The notes beneath the pieces are model-generated. The model did no database searches. It was not told where the DNA came from and saw only the letters and a list, made by a program, of their open reading frames with translations. This document shows positions 33,302-46,009 of a DNA stretch of 64,000 nucleotides, piece after piece. Origin of the DNA: Gelatoporia subvermispora B (taxonomy: Eukaryota > Basidiomycota > Agaricomycetes > Polyporales > Gelatoporiaceae). The translations under genes were made by a program, and so were the position numbers. Every line of letters begins with the position of its first letter. The stretch's first letter is position 1. Where the stretch lies: positions 556,474 through 620,473 of the forward strand of contig KB445797.1 of the NCBI GenBank assembly GCA_000320605.2. Reading direction: 5' to 3'.

Positions 33302-36300
33302 ATGGAGAAGGACGACGCCATCTCAATCGCGTCCGATGTATCTGGAGGGGAGGACTATGACAGACGTGCCGTACTTGAACCCGCCATTCGTAGTGTGGTC
33401 GACGCCATCGGAGGCTATGAGAACGGCACGTATCGACTTGGTGACGAATGCTACGGCTGTCTCAAGGACCTCAAGAAGATCTGGCGCAAAGATGACACGG
33501 ACGACGAGAGGACTGTTGCTCGTATATTTTGGGAGACACGCGTGCTCCCGAACGACCTCGTCCCGATTCTGCTAGAGACCGCTGGCAACGGCGAGTTGGA
33601 GGACAAGCGCGCCATTGCGTGTGCCGACTTGATGACGGCGATGACCTGGCCCATAGACCTTGCAGAAGAATTGAGGGAGCTGGATGAACAGAACGACAAA
33701 GGGACGGACTACACCCAGCTGCTTATCAGTCACTTGCACTACAAAGCCGCATTACTCAAGCCTGGCGTCATGGCGGCGCTGTTCGGGCTCATGTTGCCAT
33801 GTCTCGCCAAGTCCCAGAAGGAGCGGCAAGAACGAGACGTGCAGATCATTAACCTGATTCTCTACCTTATCCGCAACCTTGCCTTCATCAAGGACCTCCC
33901 TGCAAACCTGCACTCCAGTGCCGACCAGTCCGAGTTCTCTAGCCTGCAGAGTCGCCTCATCAAAGTTCTCTCCGATACACATACGCTAGATTTACTGCTC
34001 ACCATCGGATCTAATGCCTCTACCGATCCGATGTTCAACAACTGGAACGGGCTCGTCATGGAGATATTCTATCTGTTATTCCGTGGCGCACTGCCGTCTA
34101 GTCTCGCGTCGGATCAAGCAAAGGTACGCATGCTTAGTTGCGATTGCATCGGTCCTCGAGCTCATCACCCTGAAGCAACCTGCCCAAAACTTGCACCGAC
34201 TACTTGCCGTCGAAGACCAGCGCCGGCGTGAGATCGCGCGCAAGGCCACTTCCCGGCATTCTCGGTTTGGTACGACGATCTCCGTCAAGCTCAACCCGAA
34301 GAAGCCCACAGCACCTGAAAGTAGCACCAACGGCACGACAAACAACTCGACTGCCGCAGCCGAGGATGGGTCGCGCGGACTGGTTCTACATAAGCAGCAG
34401 GCTATCAAATCGGACGTAGGCAAGCTACTCGACATGAGCTCTGCGAAGCGCCACGCGGCACTTAAGGGGAAGAAGGTGGACGAGCTGGGACGGGAGGACA
34501 ATCTAAGCCTCGATTCGAGGCTGATACTGCAGAACCTGGCACGGACGTTCATCGAGGCGTGTTTCAACCGTAAGCTATACCTCTCAAGCCTCGTGAGCCA
34601 GGTCTCACATTTATGGCCTTAGCGTTGTTGGCATCACTACTGAAAGACATCAAGGCTGAACGCCCGAAGATCACGGAGAAGGATAAGCTGAGGTTGCTAT
34701 ACGTTGTGAAGTGGTTCCTGGAGTTCTTCCTCTGCGTCCGCGGCAAAGAAGGCCGGGCAACGTCCTGGGGGTTCGGGCTCGTCGCAGAAGCCACTGACCG
34801 GTCATGGATCGTGTGGGTACTCAAGCGGATGCGCGAGGCCGTCGAGGAGAAGGTATGTACCTCATCTTGCGCATTATTACACATCTGACATCCTATACCC
34901 AATAGCCGAAACCCTGGAACGAGATCCAGGCGGGCATCGAGTGTCTCACGCAGCTCGTGCTTATCATTGATGGCATGGCCGCCTCGGACGTCCTGGATGT
35001 CGTCGACGCTGCAGAAACTCTGCAGCAGCAACTCATCTACAACGGCGAGCTGCTCGATATTGCGCTCGAGAGCCTCCGCACGTACCACGAGGGCACGCAG
35101 AGCCTCACGTACCTTGACTCAAGCGTGCACCTCGCGTATGCCTTGCTCCGGATGCTCGAGCGGTGGGGTAAGAGAAGAGGCGGGGAGATGTACGTGCGTA
35201 AGGCGAAGAAAAAGGCGAAGAAGAGCAGTAAGTGCAGCACTCATCTGAGTTCTCTGCATGGTGATTAAGGCATCATTAGACAAAGATGGAGAAGATGGAG
35301 TTCCCGATGTGGAAGAAGAAGAACAGCCGCAGCAAGATGAAGAGATCATACACGAAACAATGTTCACCTTCGATGCATTCGAGATGGTACGTATGGTATG
35401 TGCTTGACAGACATACGTGGGCTCATGCTCCCCAGAAACTTGCCCATCCAGACATCACCAAGACACTCTTGATGTATCTATCAAGATGGCAGGAGTTCAG
35501 CGGTCCCGAGAAGATGAAGCGCGTCGTCAATCTACTTCACAGACAGGCAGTCCGCGCAAAGGCAGAAGGATTATTCTTCCAAGTGCGACGATGTGTGTTT
35601 TACACCGCGAGGTCATGCTTATGTATCTTCTACTCAGGTCTCAACATTGGACCTATTCAAGAAAATCCTATCGGAACAGCGGTCGCTGCCCAAGGACCAG
35701 TCGTCCAAAGACCTCATCAACCTCATCACATATATCCTCCGGCAATTCTTCAAGGCTGTTGCAGAGGACTCCTTCCTCATCGTTGAGGTATGTCCTACCT
35801 CCCATTTACTCGGTTTACCCCCCCCTTCCCCATACCTTGTCTCTGACGCGGCGTCCAGGCATTCTTCCCGAAAACCCGTGGGGCTTGGAAGCACTACTCA
35901 AGCTGGGAGCCCGAAGCGAAGGCCGATCGCTCCGCTGTTGATGCCAAAGTCTCGCAGGAGGTGCAGGTCAAGAAAGGCTATTCGTGGAGCGAGCAGCTTG
36001 GCATCGCTATCGGGTGTCTCGTTGAGGACGGCAAGAAGGACCTGGTGGAGTGGACGAAACAGGTGAGCTGGAAGTCCCCGCAGCTACATCTATTCATCAT
36101 TCTCATATGCGTGGCGTAGATCCTCATGATGGCCATGGGTGAGAGGCAGCGGATCGTCGAAGACACAGATGGCTCGTCGTCACGCCAGAGCGACGACGAG
36201 GATTCAGACGAGGAGAGCGAGGACGAGGCAGTCAAGCCCAGTCGCGGGCCGTCTAGCGAGGCAATTGCCAAATTTACCGACTATCGTAAGTGTTTGGGAT

Positions 36301-37370
36301 TCTGAGACATTGATTAGCCGTCGTCATGTTCATGTCATCGTTCTAGTCATTCCGTACGTAAGCGATGAAGAGGCCGATGCGGCGACCAAGAACCCGCATC
36401 TGAAGTTGGTTTTCCGTCTCCTCAACTTCGCTGTCCTCGACAACGGTGAGCAGTCCTGTACTAGTCAACCAACTGTTCATTCGTTGAGCATGATAATTTG
36501 CTAGACGCGAACGAGCTCGAGTGGTACATCCCTAAGACGATCCTGCCTGCTGAGATGCAGCGCAACCTGAATGTCATCAACCAGTTCCTCGAGACCCCTC
36601 TGGACCTCGGCGGCAAGAAGGCATCCGAGATGTTGGCGAAGAAGCGGCGCACACGGAGACGCCGCCAGGCCCCGGAAGAGGATGGCTCGTCGGACGAGGA
36701 GCCGACAGTAAAGAAGCGGAAGGAGAAGAAGAAAAAGGAGACGAAGCAGTACAAGTCGGCGCAGTTCATCGAGGACAGCGATGCGGAGTACGGCGACATG
36801 GACACATTCCTCGAGAAGGAGAAGGCGCTTCGGGATCGCATGGCGCTTGCAGCTGCGGCTAGCGGGCAGATCGCTACCATGAAGCCTACCGGGACGAAAA
36901 AGCGGCGAAGAAAGACGAAGGAGGAGGGAACGGGCACGCGGAAGAGGAAGCGCGGTGCGAAGGCGGCGGCGGCGGAGCGGGAGCACAAGTTGGATGACGA
37001 GGAAGACAAGGCCCGCAGCTCCGACTCCGACGCCAGCGGTTCGAATATCTTCGGGTCGCCCAAGCGTTCGCCGTCTACAGCACAGACATCGCCGAGGGAT
37101 GACAACGAAGACGAAGACGAACCCAAAACAACCCGACGTCCCCGTCCACGGCCGCGACCAGTCAAAGCGCCGAAACCTAGCACGAGCGATGCTGACTTGT
37201 CGGATGCTGGCACTGGCACTGTCCGTGCAAGCCAGAAGGCGTCGAGCATACTTGCCGCATCGCCCTCCCGAGGTGTAGACTCTGATGTCGACAATGGGGC
37301 TCAGGCCGGGTTGCACGTCAGGAAGAAGGGACGGTTGCAAATGGTGGTTTCTGATGACGACTCGGAGTAG
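33302..37370 (+). CDS. TOF1: Replication fork protection protein TOF1/SWI1 (Timeless family)
   Basis: Eleven exons (33302-34123, 34176-34569, 34623-34852, 34906-35227, 35280-35386, 35436-35582, 35638-35787, 35859-36062, 36120-36285, 36347-36445, 36505-37370) join in frame to 1168 residues. The N-terminal TIMELESS domain is clear: YRLGDECYGCLKDLKKIWRK, LDLLLTIGSNASTDP, NNWNGLVMEIFYLLFRG, then RKATSRHSRFGTT and HAALKGKKVDELGRED. The middle is helical and includes a lysine-rich stretch (KAKKKAKKSS). The C-terminal 280 residues are acidic/basic and disordered, with several SDEE/DSD runs. With CSM3 the protein travels with the replication fork, stabilises stalled forks and supports the S-phase checkpoint. 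Its length is close to that of yeast Tof1. The shared promoter with SLX1 suggests S-phase co-expression. Confidence 0.93.
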
Positions 37371-37810
37371 TGCTCCGGTGTATATATATCCCGCACATCC
37401 CGCATATGCTTTACTGTATTATTTGTCCGGTGAACGAATTCACCCGCTTTGAGTCGGTATTTTGTCCTACAATTACTTCGATGTAGATCCTGATTTGGTC
37501 CAGAAGCGTTTCCTCAACATGACTTCGTCTGCCCTGTGTCAGCTCGCCACCACTAGCATCCGTCAAGCTGCACTTCACGTCGTCGACATCCGCTATCAGC
37601 TCGACGGGTACAATATTTTCTCGACGAGCTCGGACGCGGGCTATAGTCATGCCTCGTAGTCAGCTATTACACATGCCCGACTCTTGGCTTGATGCGCTGA
37701 TTTCGGGATGAAATCATGTAGCTCCCGCCATACAAACCCACCGGCATGGAATCACAGGACTCGCTTCTTCAGCTGACGACCACGGTCTACCCCCGGAATC
37801 CTGAACCATC
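37371..37810. other. Intergenic region with a possible short coding remnant (37462-37659)
   Basis: A plus-strand ORF at 37462-37659 encodes YNYFDVDPDLVQKRF near its start. This resembles the FDVD.. segment before the membrane domain of Yip1-family Golgi proteins, but no membrane helices follow. It may be chance or a relic. The remainder is the TOF1 3' flank and the epoxide hydrolase promoter. Confidence 0.25.
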
Positions 37811-39194
37811 ATGGACCCAGCAAATCCCTCCAGCTTTAACCATCGCACCGAACTGCTCTCGACCGGCCGCAAATACCACTTCGTTGACCAGGTCCCTGCC
37901 GGTATAGACCCCGCGAGCATTGAGACGCTCCTATGCGTGCACGGCTTCCCGGACTGCTGGTAAGTTGGCAAAGACGTACGCACCCTCGATTCTCACTAAC
38001 GCACTCAGGTATGGATGGAGACACCAGATTGGACCCTGGACGAGGGCCGGTTACCGTGTAGTTGTACCCGATATGCTGGGATACGGCGAGACAGACAAGC
38101 CGTTCGATGCGCAGGAGTACACGATGAAGAAGTTGACCAATGATCTCGCTGCGTTACTCGATCTGCTGGGTGTGAAGCAGGCAGTACGTGCTGTCGGTGT
38201 GGCCATGCAAGTTGGTTTCTGAACACCGGGTTCTGTCGGCAGATAGTGATCGGGCACGACTGGGGCTCGTTCGTGGTGAATCGGTTTGCACTTTGGCATC
38301 CGGATAGGCTGAAGGCTCTGGTCTTGTAAGTGACATATCGTACTACCAGCTTCTAGGGGCTGCGTATGACACGTACGATGGTCAGGCTCTCCGTACCCTA
38401 CATCCCGCCGGCAAAGGAATATGTCTCGCTCGAGGCCACTGTGGAGAGTGCCCCTGACTGGGGATACCAACTATATTTCGCGGATCAGCAGTGCACCACT
38501 GAGATCGAGAGTAAGGTGAAGGATGTTCATACGTTCATGTCATACAACGTCCACTAACCGTTCGTAACTACTGTGATTCCACCAGTTGGATTTCTTCCTC
38601 AGGCTTATGTTCAGTCAAAGACGGCCTGGAGCACCACCTACGACTCCCTTCACCAAGCCCGGTCAACTGCGAAAGTTGCTCGTAGACGAGGCAAACTCTG
38701 ACGAGAATCGCATGTGCTTCTTGAACGACGATGTACGTTCCCCGTTGTAATACATGCTAGTCGAGGCTCTGATGGAGCTGGACATCCCTACGTGCAGGAG
38801 CTCGCATACTACAAGGTACAACTGCGTAGCATGCAAGGCCCTCTGAACTATTATAGGACTACACGTTTGCGTTTTGACGAAGAGACAGGTACAACACATA
38901 TCGCGTGTCATGTATGCACAACTTACTCACTTTCGCCGTACAGCGGCGAACCTTCCCATGGCGCCCCCTGCCAGTCTCCCGGTGCTTTTCATCGGAGGCA
39001 AGAAGGACCCTACTGCGCGCCTCGAGCTTGTTGCGCACACGAAGCCTCTGCTGCCGCGCCTACAGGACGAGTATCTCGAAGGCAAGGGCCACTGGGTTAT
39101 GGTTGAGGCTCAGGAGGTCATCACACAGCGCATCCCTGCATGGCTGAAAGAGCTCGACCTTGGCCCGAAGAATGACTCGCAGTCTAAGCTCTAG
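37811..39194 (+). CDS. Epoxide hydrolase (alpha/beta hydrolase fold)
   Basis: Seven exons (37811-37959, 38009-38183, 38243-38325, 38386-38515, 38586-38732, 38798-38888, 38944-39194) join in frame to 341 residues, typical for soluble epoxide hydrolases. The oxyanion-hole motif HGFPDCW is near residue 45, followed by YGWRHQI. The nucleophile lies in GHDWGS, the acid probably in GGKKDPTA and the catalytic histidine in GKGHWVM. The cap region has paired tyrosines (LNYYRTT) that could be the epoxide-activating residues. The enzyme opens epoxides to diols, and in wood- and litter-decay fungi this class deals with lipid epoxides and aromatic xenobiotics. There is no signal peptide, so it is cytosolic or peroxisomal; the end SKL is a canonical PTS1 peroxisomal signal. 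It lies in tandem after TOF1 and converges on DBP4. Confidence 0.9.
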
Positions 39195-39345
39195 GTCGAT
39201 GATGGATGAGGTCAGACGATATTATATGCTTGCTGATACCTGTCTATGTACTTTTCCGCACTCCCAATCCTGTCACGACATAATCGACACGAGGAATAGC
39301 AATGTGATAATGAGATCAATCCACAACAGCTTCTGTAGTACAATG

Positions 39346-42119
39346 TCACCGTCTACTCCGCAACAATTGCAATGCCAACTCTTCCTCGTCTTGCAATGAA
39401 TTGTCCGCAGCGGGGGCACGAGATTTGGCTGACGACACTTTAGCTCGTTTTGAGGGAGGCTCCCAATGATCCCGCTCGTCTTCCGAATCCGAGCCCGAGG
39501 GGAGGTCAAATTCGGGCGAGACGTATCCATCGTCGTCTTCTGCCAGAGGCGCAGCAGTGGGCCCGAAGGCGCCGTCGTCGCCCAACTCGGCCTGCGTACG
39601 CAATTAGCCTCAATCGTAACACGACATAACTTCGCACATACCTCTTGCTCGCGCTCCTTCCGCTTGCGCTTCTTCTCGCGCTTCTTCTCCTTCGCCTCTG
39701 CCTTGTCGGCCACATCCGCTTCGCGGAGCCGCCCGCGCTCGTCCTCCGCGAACTTGCGCCCGGCTTCCTTGACCTCGTCCATGCCAGTGAACACCTTCTC
39801 GGCGTCCTGCATCTCATACACCTCGTGCGCGCGCCCGTCCTCGTCGAACACGAGCTTGCTCCCCCTCGGGCCGTTCTTCGCGAGTGCCTTCTTCGATGTC
39901 GCCATCTTGAGCTTGCGCTTCGAGACGAAGTCCGAGTCAGGCAGTGTCGCGTCGCCCGGCAGGTCGTGGTCCGCGCGCTTAAGCGTGATGAAGTCGTCGT
40001 CCGAGTCCGACGCTGCGCCGTCGGCGGAGTGGTCCACGAGCTTGTTGTAGTGTTCCGAGAGGATGCTCTGGTTCTTCCGCTCGAACATCCGGTCGTACTT
40101 GGTGCGTACGCGGGTCGCCTTCGGGGGAGGGGTAAGTAGCGAGTGGAATCATAATCGACTACAACGCACCTTGGCTTGCGCGGGGCTCTCTGCCGTAGTC
40201 CTAGACTCACCCTGAGCCGCAGTTTCTTCCTCCTCACTTGAACTGTGCTCCGACAAGGACTCTTCGTCACTGTCATCCGCTTCTGCGCTGCGATTCGCCT
40301 TCTGCACCTCGGAAGCTTCCTGCGTGGGTGCAGCACCCTGACGCATAGCGTTTTTCTTTTTCTTCGCCAATTCCTTGCTCAAGAATTTGATCTTTGGCAT
40401 ACCGGGAAGACCCAAGGCCTGTGCGAAGCGCTCGACAGGCAGCTGATCCACTTTGAAGACGGACTTGTCCTTCTGCAGGTACACTGAGCGTACATAGGAG
40501 ACAAACGCCTGTTTGCACGGCACATCAGCGCATGTATGCGGTGAGAATCGGCATCTGACCCACTCTTTGGCCAAGATACTTGATCTCTGGATCCTGGAAG
40601 GCGAGGTTCTGCAGCTGGTTCTCAACACTCTGCGTCTTGCTCGCCTTGATCTTGATCTTCTGGATGTCGATATTCTTCTTCTCCAAGGCCTCCTTCATGC
40701 CTTCCTCTTCGCTTGGCAAGAGAAGCAGTAGACCTTTGCCTGAGCTCTCATACCGAGCCGTCCGGCCAACACGGTGGATGTAAGTCTCCGCATCTTCGGG
40801 TGCGTCCACCTGCAGGACCCAGTCGACCGACGGGAAGTCCAGACCACGCGCCGCGATGTCAGTGGCGAACAGGACGGCGTGCTTCATGGACGTAAAGCGC
40901 TGGAACGTCGACAAGCGCGTCATCTGCTTCTGTTTGCCATGCAAATGCAGGAGCGGGATACCCGGGTGCATCTTGCAGAACGTCTCAAAAACGAAGCGGA
41001 CCTGCTTACAGCTCGACATGAACACAAGCGTCTTGTTCTGCAGGTGGCTCTTGATGAAGCTCCACAGGATGTCCAGCTTCTTGTCCAGCTCGCACACGAC
41101 GTAGTGTTGCTCGAGGCCCTTAGGCGTCGCGCCCTCGTTGTGTGCCTCTTTGACACCGACATAGACAGGGTCCTTGAGACTGAGCCGCGCGAGGTCTGCG
41201 ACAGACTCTGTCTGCGTGGCAGAGAATAGGAGAGTTTGGCGGGACTTTGGCAGATGCGAGAGCAGAGCAGAGAGTGTGCGCTTGAAGCCCATGTCCAGTA
41301 TGCGATCGGCTTCATCAAGTACTGAATGCGAGATGTCAGTATGGTACATTTGAGTGCATTTGACAAGACAGGCCAACTTACCAAGCACTTGAAGGTTATC
41401 ACACTCGAAACCAATCGTTTGGTCCATGTGCTGTAGTAGCCGGCCAGGAGTCGCCACAAGGATGTTCATTTTAGACAAGCGATCACGCTCATCTTTGACG
41501 TTCTTTCCGCCAATCACAAGCCCAGCGGAGAACGAGTGATAGCCTCCGATGGAGCGCAATACGTCGAAGATTTGAACTGCCTACAATAGAGTCGGTTAGA
41601 GAATGAGCCTCACAGCTATGACAACCGACTCACCAGCTCGCGAGTAGGAGATATGATTAAAGCACCAAGTCCATCCTGCGGGCCCCACTTTCTGCGGTAT
41701 AGAATCTCCAGAACGGGTATCAAGAACGCAAGGGTCTTTCCGCTCCCTGTTCGCGCAGCCCCGAGGACATCTTTCCCTTTGAGGGAGACCGGGAGACTCT
41801 TGGCCTGGATGTCGGTCATGTCTACGAAGAAGGCCTTCTTGAGACCGCGCTTCGTATTGTTCGAGATCGGCAAGTCGGCAAAGGCCTTCAAGTCATCTGC
41901 GGGCTCCTATAAGACATAGAATACTGTGTCAATTCCATGAGTACAGACGAGATGAGAGGAACCGGACGTGGGACTTACGAACTGCATGACTACCTGCTCG
42001 AGAGCCTCGATCGTCTGCACTGCGGTAATTTTCTTGACTTTTGACGAGCGGACTTCATGTCTTTTCCCTTTCGGTTGACGTTTCTGCTTTTGTGGGTTTG
42101 AAGGGCCAGCTTGTGCCAT
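39346..42119 (-). CDS. DBP4: ATP-dependent RNA helicase DBP4/HCA4 (DEAD box)
   Basis: Seven exons, complement(41979-42119, 41634-41906, 41382-41580, 40564-41321, 40170-40508, 39642-40118, 39346-39591), join in frame to 810 residues. Helicase motifs in order are Q motif region (TDIQAKSLP), [10 protein letters not shown], Ia SPTREL, Ib [43 protein letters not shown] and [10 protein letters not shown]. Downstream come [17 protein letters not shown] and the basic/acidic tail of DBP4, with a [17 protein letters not shown] run and a [12 protein letters not shown] segment. DBP4 (human DDX10) acts in the nucleolus, releasing U14 snoRNA from pre-18S rRNA during small-subunit assembly. It converges with the epoxide hydrolase, with 151 bp between their stops. 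Confidence 0.93.
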
Positions 42120-42445
42120 AGTGAACTTCAAGAACGGGGAGACAAGGGTCGGAGGCTCGGAGCAGCGGAGGGCGAGAACACTCGCGCGGCTGCACCAGCG
42201 CTTCATGCAAATTGCTGTCACAAATATCACGTGCACATCACCACTGCCTCTTTTGGCAGTCACGGGCATCTTTAAGGCCTGCATGCGCATCGGAACGTTT
42301 TGTGGCTAGCTCTTCGAAGGTGAAGCTTGAAGCTTGTGAATGACCATTTTCCTCAGTCATTATTGAGAATTACGAAATTTGGGGTATTGTAAAGGTATTG
42401 ATATCGATACACATACGACGATGCTCTGTACACCGATAGAATCGC

Positions 42446-44677
42446 CTAAGTTTGAACGTCTCGTCCGTTCACGCATTGCTGAAGGAGGTGAAGTAGAGTA
42501 CTAGTGCCATCTGCATGCTCGTGTTGCTGTGGGTAGAGGTTATTAGTATGGTTGTGTGAGACGACATCGAGTCAAGCACCTTGGTCCAAGCATATACTTC
42601 GGTAAGTTCGTCAAACCTTCGTGCAGCTGTCTCTTGAGTATCGACACCATCGATATTCCAAGGCTCGTTGGCATGCAGCCAATCCCCAAGATGCGACTCG
42701 GCAAAATGTTGCAGTGCCTGGCATGTATCCTCCGTGAATTTTCCTTGAAGGGTATGTGTCGTCCAGTGTTTGATAGCATAAGACCAGATTTGAGGCGGGA
42801 GATTTTCGGCACCAGCGAGTTGATGTATGTCGACGGAAGTTAGGAATCGCAGTAGCAAGACAGCTATTCGAGAACTGCCCGACACATCGTCAACGTGAAA
42901 TGCCGTGTTGGTGCAACGGTTACTGTCTTGTATAAATGTGCGAAAACAGACGTGGAATAATCCCGTGTCCGCTTCCTGGTAGTTTATCGCGAGATCCGAT
43001 GTCGCAAAGACTGGCTGAAGTGCTGAAGCCACGTTCTCGATGACGACCGAAGGTATACCCACTATGCAAAGGTCTGTCAGCGGGAGGGGCTCGACGGCGA
43101 GCGCGAGCCACGTCAATATGTCGTTGATGTAAGCTGAGTGAATCGCATCCTCTACGAACTGGCCTAGTTGGTATTCGAGGATTATGAGGTATAACGCATC
43201 GAGTTTGCCGTATAGCGTCGCGTTGCTACCGGACGTAAGGATCCGGTCGTACATGCCGACTGCAGAGGTAGATTGAGCAGTGAGGAATCGAACCGCTGTT
43301 CGGGCGTAAGTCGGTATGCCACCAGACAGACAAATTAATTGTGACAGTGCGTCTGGCCGCTCTGATGGCAGGATAAATTCGGTAGGATCACATTCATCGA
43401 AGTTTTCCTGGATGAATCGGCCTAATCGCTGGTCGATATCCTCGGCTTCCCGCATATCGCAGTACTTCACTGTCTCAGATTGATTGGGTAATGAATGCAA
43501 TAGCCGCAGGACTCCACTGTTGTAGTGGGTTGTGATCAGGATGCGGAGCATGGGCAGCTGGTGCGCTGCGCTGCGAAGTAATTGCAACAAAGTCAAGACG
43601 GCGTCCGCATGTTTCATGAACGCCTCGTCCAGGCCATCAACCGCGACCACAAGAGGTGATACCACCTTCCTGGACGACTTTAGCGGGTCGATGATCCACT
43701 TCTGCATATAGTCCGCCATCGTCTCCAACTCGTCATTCTCTTGGCGCTGAGACGTTGGCTCTATCCCTTGTGGAAACAGCTCTGGTTGTGATCGCGCAAG
43801 CTGTTGGGCTAGCGCAGGAATAACACCGTATGGATTATTACGTGACGACGATCCACGATGGAAGAAGTAAGTGGCGCCGACGCAATCGGGAAGCTGTCGG
43901 GTAAGTGCCTGCGTGATCATGAACTGACTTGTGCCGGCTGGGCCATTAAGGATGCAAAGACGACGGTGTTGAGCATGAGTGAGGGTCCAGACAACTAACT
44001 GATCCAGGATAAATGCGCGCGCTTCTGGGGATAGCCGGGTAGAATCCCCAGGTGATGGCGTATTGTCTGGCGCGGAGGGCTCCGGTACAGCCCGCTCGTG
44101 AACTCCTGTCAATGCAACACATTGAGGCTCAGTTACTCGTCAAGAAATTTAATTATGCGTACGTCTAGTTTCCTCTGGCGTAGCTCGGTCAGACTTGGCC
44201 CCTTGCGGCTTGTGTAATGTCTGAGACGAGCCCGACGCATCACCTGTCAGAGGGACTGTATTCTGAACAATCATGATTTCCCTAATTTCTAGGTCTGCCG
44301 TCCCGGTGTGTAACTCTCGCGGGTAATTGCTGAATCTCCTGAGCTGGTAGAACCGTCGCAACAGTGTGAATTGTGATATTCGAAAGTAGACAGCCACTCA
44401 CTCTGAGGGGCTCAGTCGTCTTAACGTTTTCCCCATTCCCCCACGCTTGCTTCAATAGTAGTTTCGAGCCTAAGAGATCCTGAGCTGAGGAGTGAGGACC
44501 GTCGCCACCTAGTAGACACTCGTATGAGAAGACTACCTCAGGAAGTAGTTCCCTCGTGGGTCCGCCCGCTCGCCGTGAGCTCTTGAGAGGCCTTCGTGCA
44601 ACTTTGCAACCAAATCCACAGCACGACATGGTGAAGTGAGCCAGAAATTTCGCCGTCCGCTGAGAGAGAGTGGACAA
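42446..44677 (-). CDS. NACHT-type STAND protein with non-canonical P-loop, gene E
   Basis: Exons complement(44402-44677, 44163-44343, 42580-44105, 42446-42526) give 687 residues. If the last 53-bp intron is not used, the protein ends at 42469. The N-terminus (MSTLSQRTAKF..) differs from the IPVPGL domain of A and D and is not recognised, and an earlier start is possible. The NACHT core aligns with A, but Walker A is GPAGTSQF: the glycine before lysine is serine and the invariant lysine is glutamine (Q213). Walker B is intact (VVAVDGLDE, D309). The downstream helical part is complete (RPDALSQLICLSGGI, then TDLCIVGIPS, then WLHANEPW). The long open frame argues for selection on the protein, so it may be a signalling or regulatory member without ATPase activity (inference). 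It sits alone inside the housekeeping block. Confidence 0.8.
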
Positions 44678-45891
44678 AGAGCCCAGAAATTTTCACCCCT
44701 GAGAAGAGCGCGCATTACGACTTGTGATCGGCTTCCGGCATGCAAAGCCCAGGCAGCCTGCGGAAGGGCGCTGACGGTGGGGTGTGAATATCGAAAGATT
44801 CGAGCAATATTCATATACAGCTTTCAACTCGTTCAGAAGACTGTTTCGTCCAGGTAGCATCCGAAAGCTTGATCAACCGGCCAGCAACAAGCATGAGTGA
44901 TGGGATCCATGGGAGCTTTTGGCGCTTCGAATACGCTGCTAGATAAAAATCACGTGCGTGCACGGCTGACGTCGATGATTGGCGGGGGACGGTTCAGACG
45001 GCGGACGTTTCCATGTTTAGCTCCGTGCCTGCTTCGTCAGTTGTCCTGTAAGCTACGGCTGTCTGGTCCTATGGCTCTACACTGATATATGAGGTGAATT
45101 CGGAACTTCTTACGGATCTTATGCACTGCAACTATTTGGCTCTGTCATGTATCTGAGGCTACCGAGCTGCTTGGGCCTGCAAAAATCACCGTTCAGGTAT
45201 AGCGTCAGAAGACGCCGACATCTTTGAACTCTAGGTCGCCATGCATGCTATACAGTGGTTTTCTATCCGGCATAACATAGGCCGGTAGACGTCGATCGTA
45301 AGCGAGTATTTTTCGATATCCGCTACAATTGTTTCTGCCCGTCACGGTTTATTGTCCTGTCCCAGGGGGCCCGAGCTGATCCCCCGTGAGTTACACCGTC
45401 ACACAATAGTCCGTTTTCTTGCCCATGTTATGGCCTTCCTAAGGGTTTATACTTCATAAGCATACAGCCGTGTTCACGGGCCAATTCGGGCGGTGATGAT
45501 TCCAGAAACCACCGTTCCTGCCCCCCCGTAGAATGGTGAGTATCCAATCAGATGCCATAGTGATGAGCTTGCTTTGACCTTGGCCGTGGTCCGTGACAGG
45601 AGACAGAGCACCCGCCGCTTGGCGAGAGCGTTTGCAGTGCACTTGCGACCGGCATGCCACTCGGCTGAGGGGACGGCTTATACGTCTCCAGACACTCGTT
45701 CAGAATATACCGTGCTGGGATGCGCGCGCCGGCGTTTTGAGCGAATATGCCTGGAATATATGTGCAATTGGTGCGCGAATAAGGCAAGGCCTGTCAACGG
45801 ACTCCGCGCCGAAAAAAGCATAACGTGCCTGCTGGGGCTTAGTCCGCTTTGATCCAACTTTCCTTGCCACACACCACCTTCGAGCCATGCA
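44678..45891. other. Intergenic region, no recognised gene
   Basis: This is the upstream flank of NACHT gene E. ORFs of up to 93 codons occur, but without motifs or splice support. Confidence 0.35.
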
Positions 45892-45897
45892 TATAAA
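45892..45897 (+). promoter_or_regulatory. TATA box before the possible small gene at 46010
   Basis: TATAAA lies 113-118 bp upstream of the ATG at 46010, a spacing like that of both Clp1-like genes. Confidence 0.3.
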
Positions 45898-46009
45898 CCG
45901 GACCTCGATGCACAAAGTCGTTCTCTCTCTCCTCGCATCTACCGCCCCCGTTTTCCTGCTCTAGTCCTTCTATCCCTGAATCTGTGCCAAGCCCTCGCTC
46001 GCGCACACC

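Noticed and set aside
36461..37340. 277- to 279-codon minus-strand ORFs
   Set aside because: They are antisense to the low-complexity C-terminus of TOF1.
39506..40336. 276-codon minus-strand ORF in a different frame of DBP4
   Set aside because: It is the arginine-rich shifted frame of the lysine/glutamate-rich DBP4 tail, and it ignores the introns.
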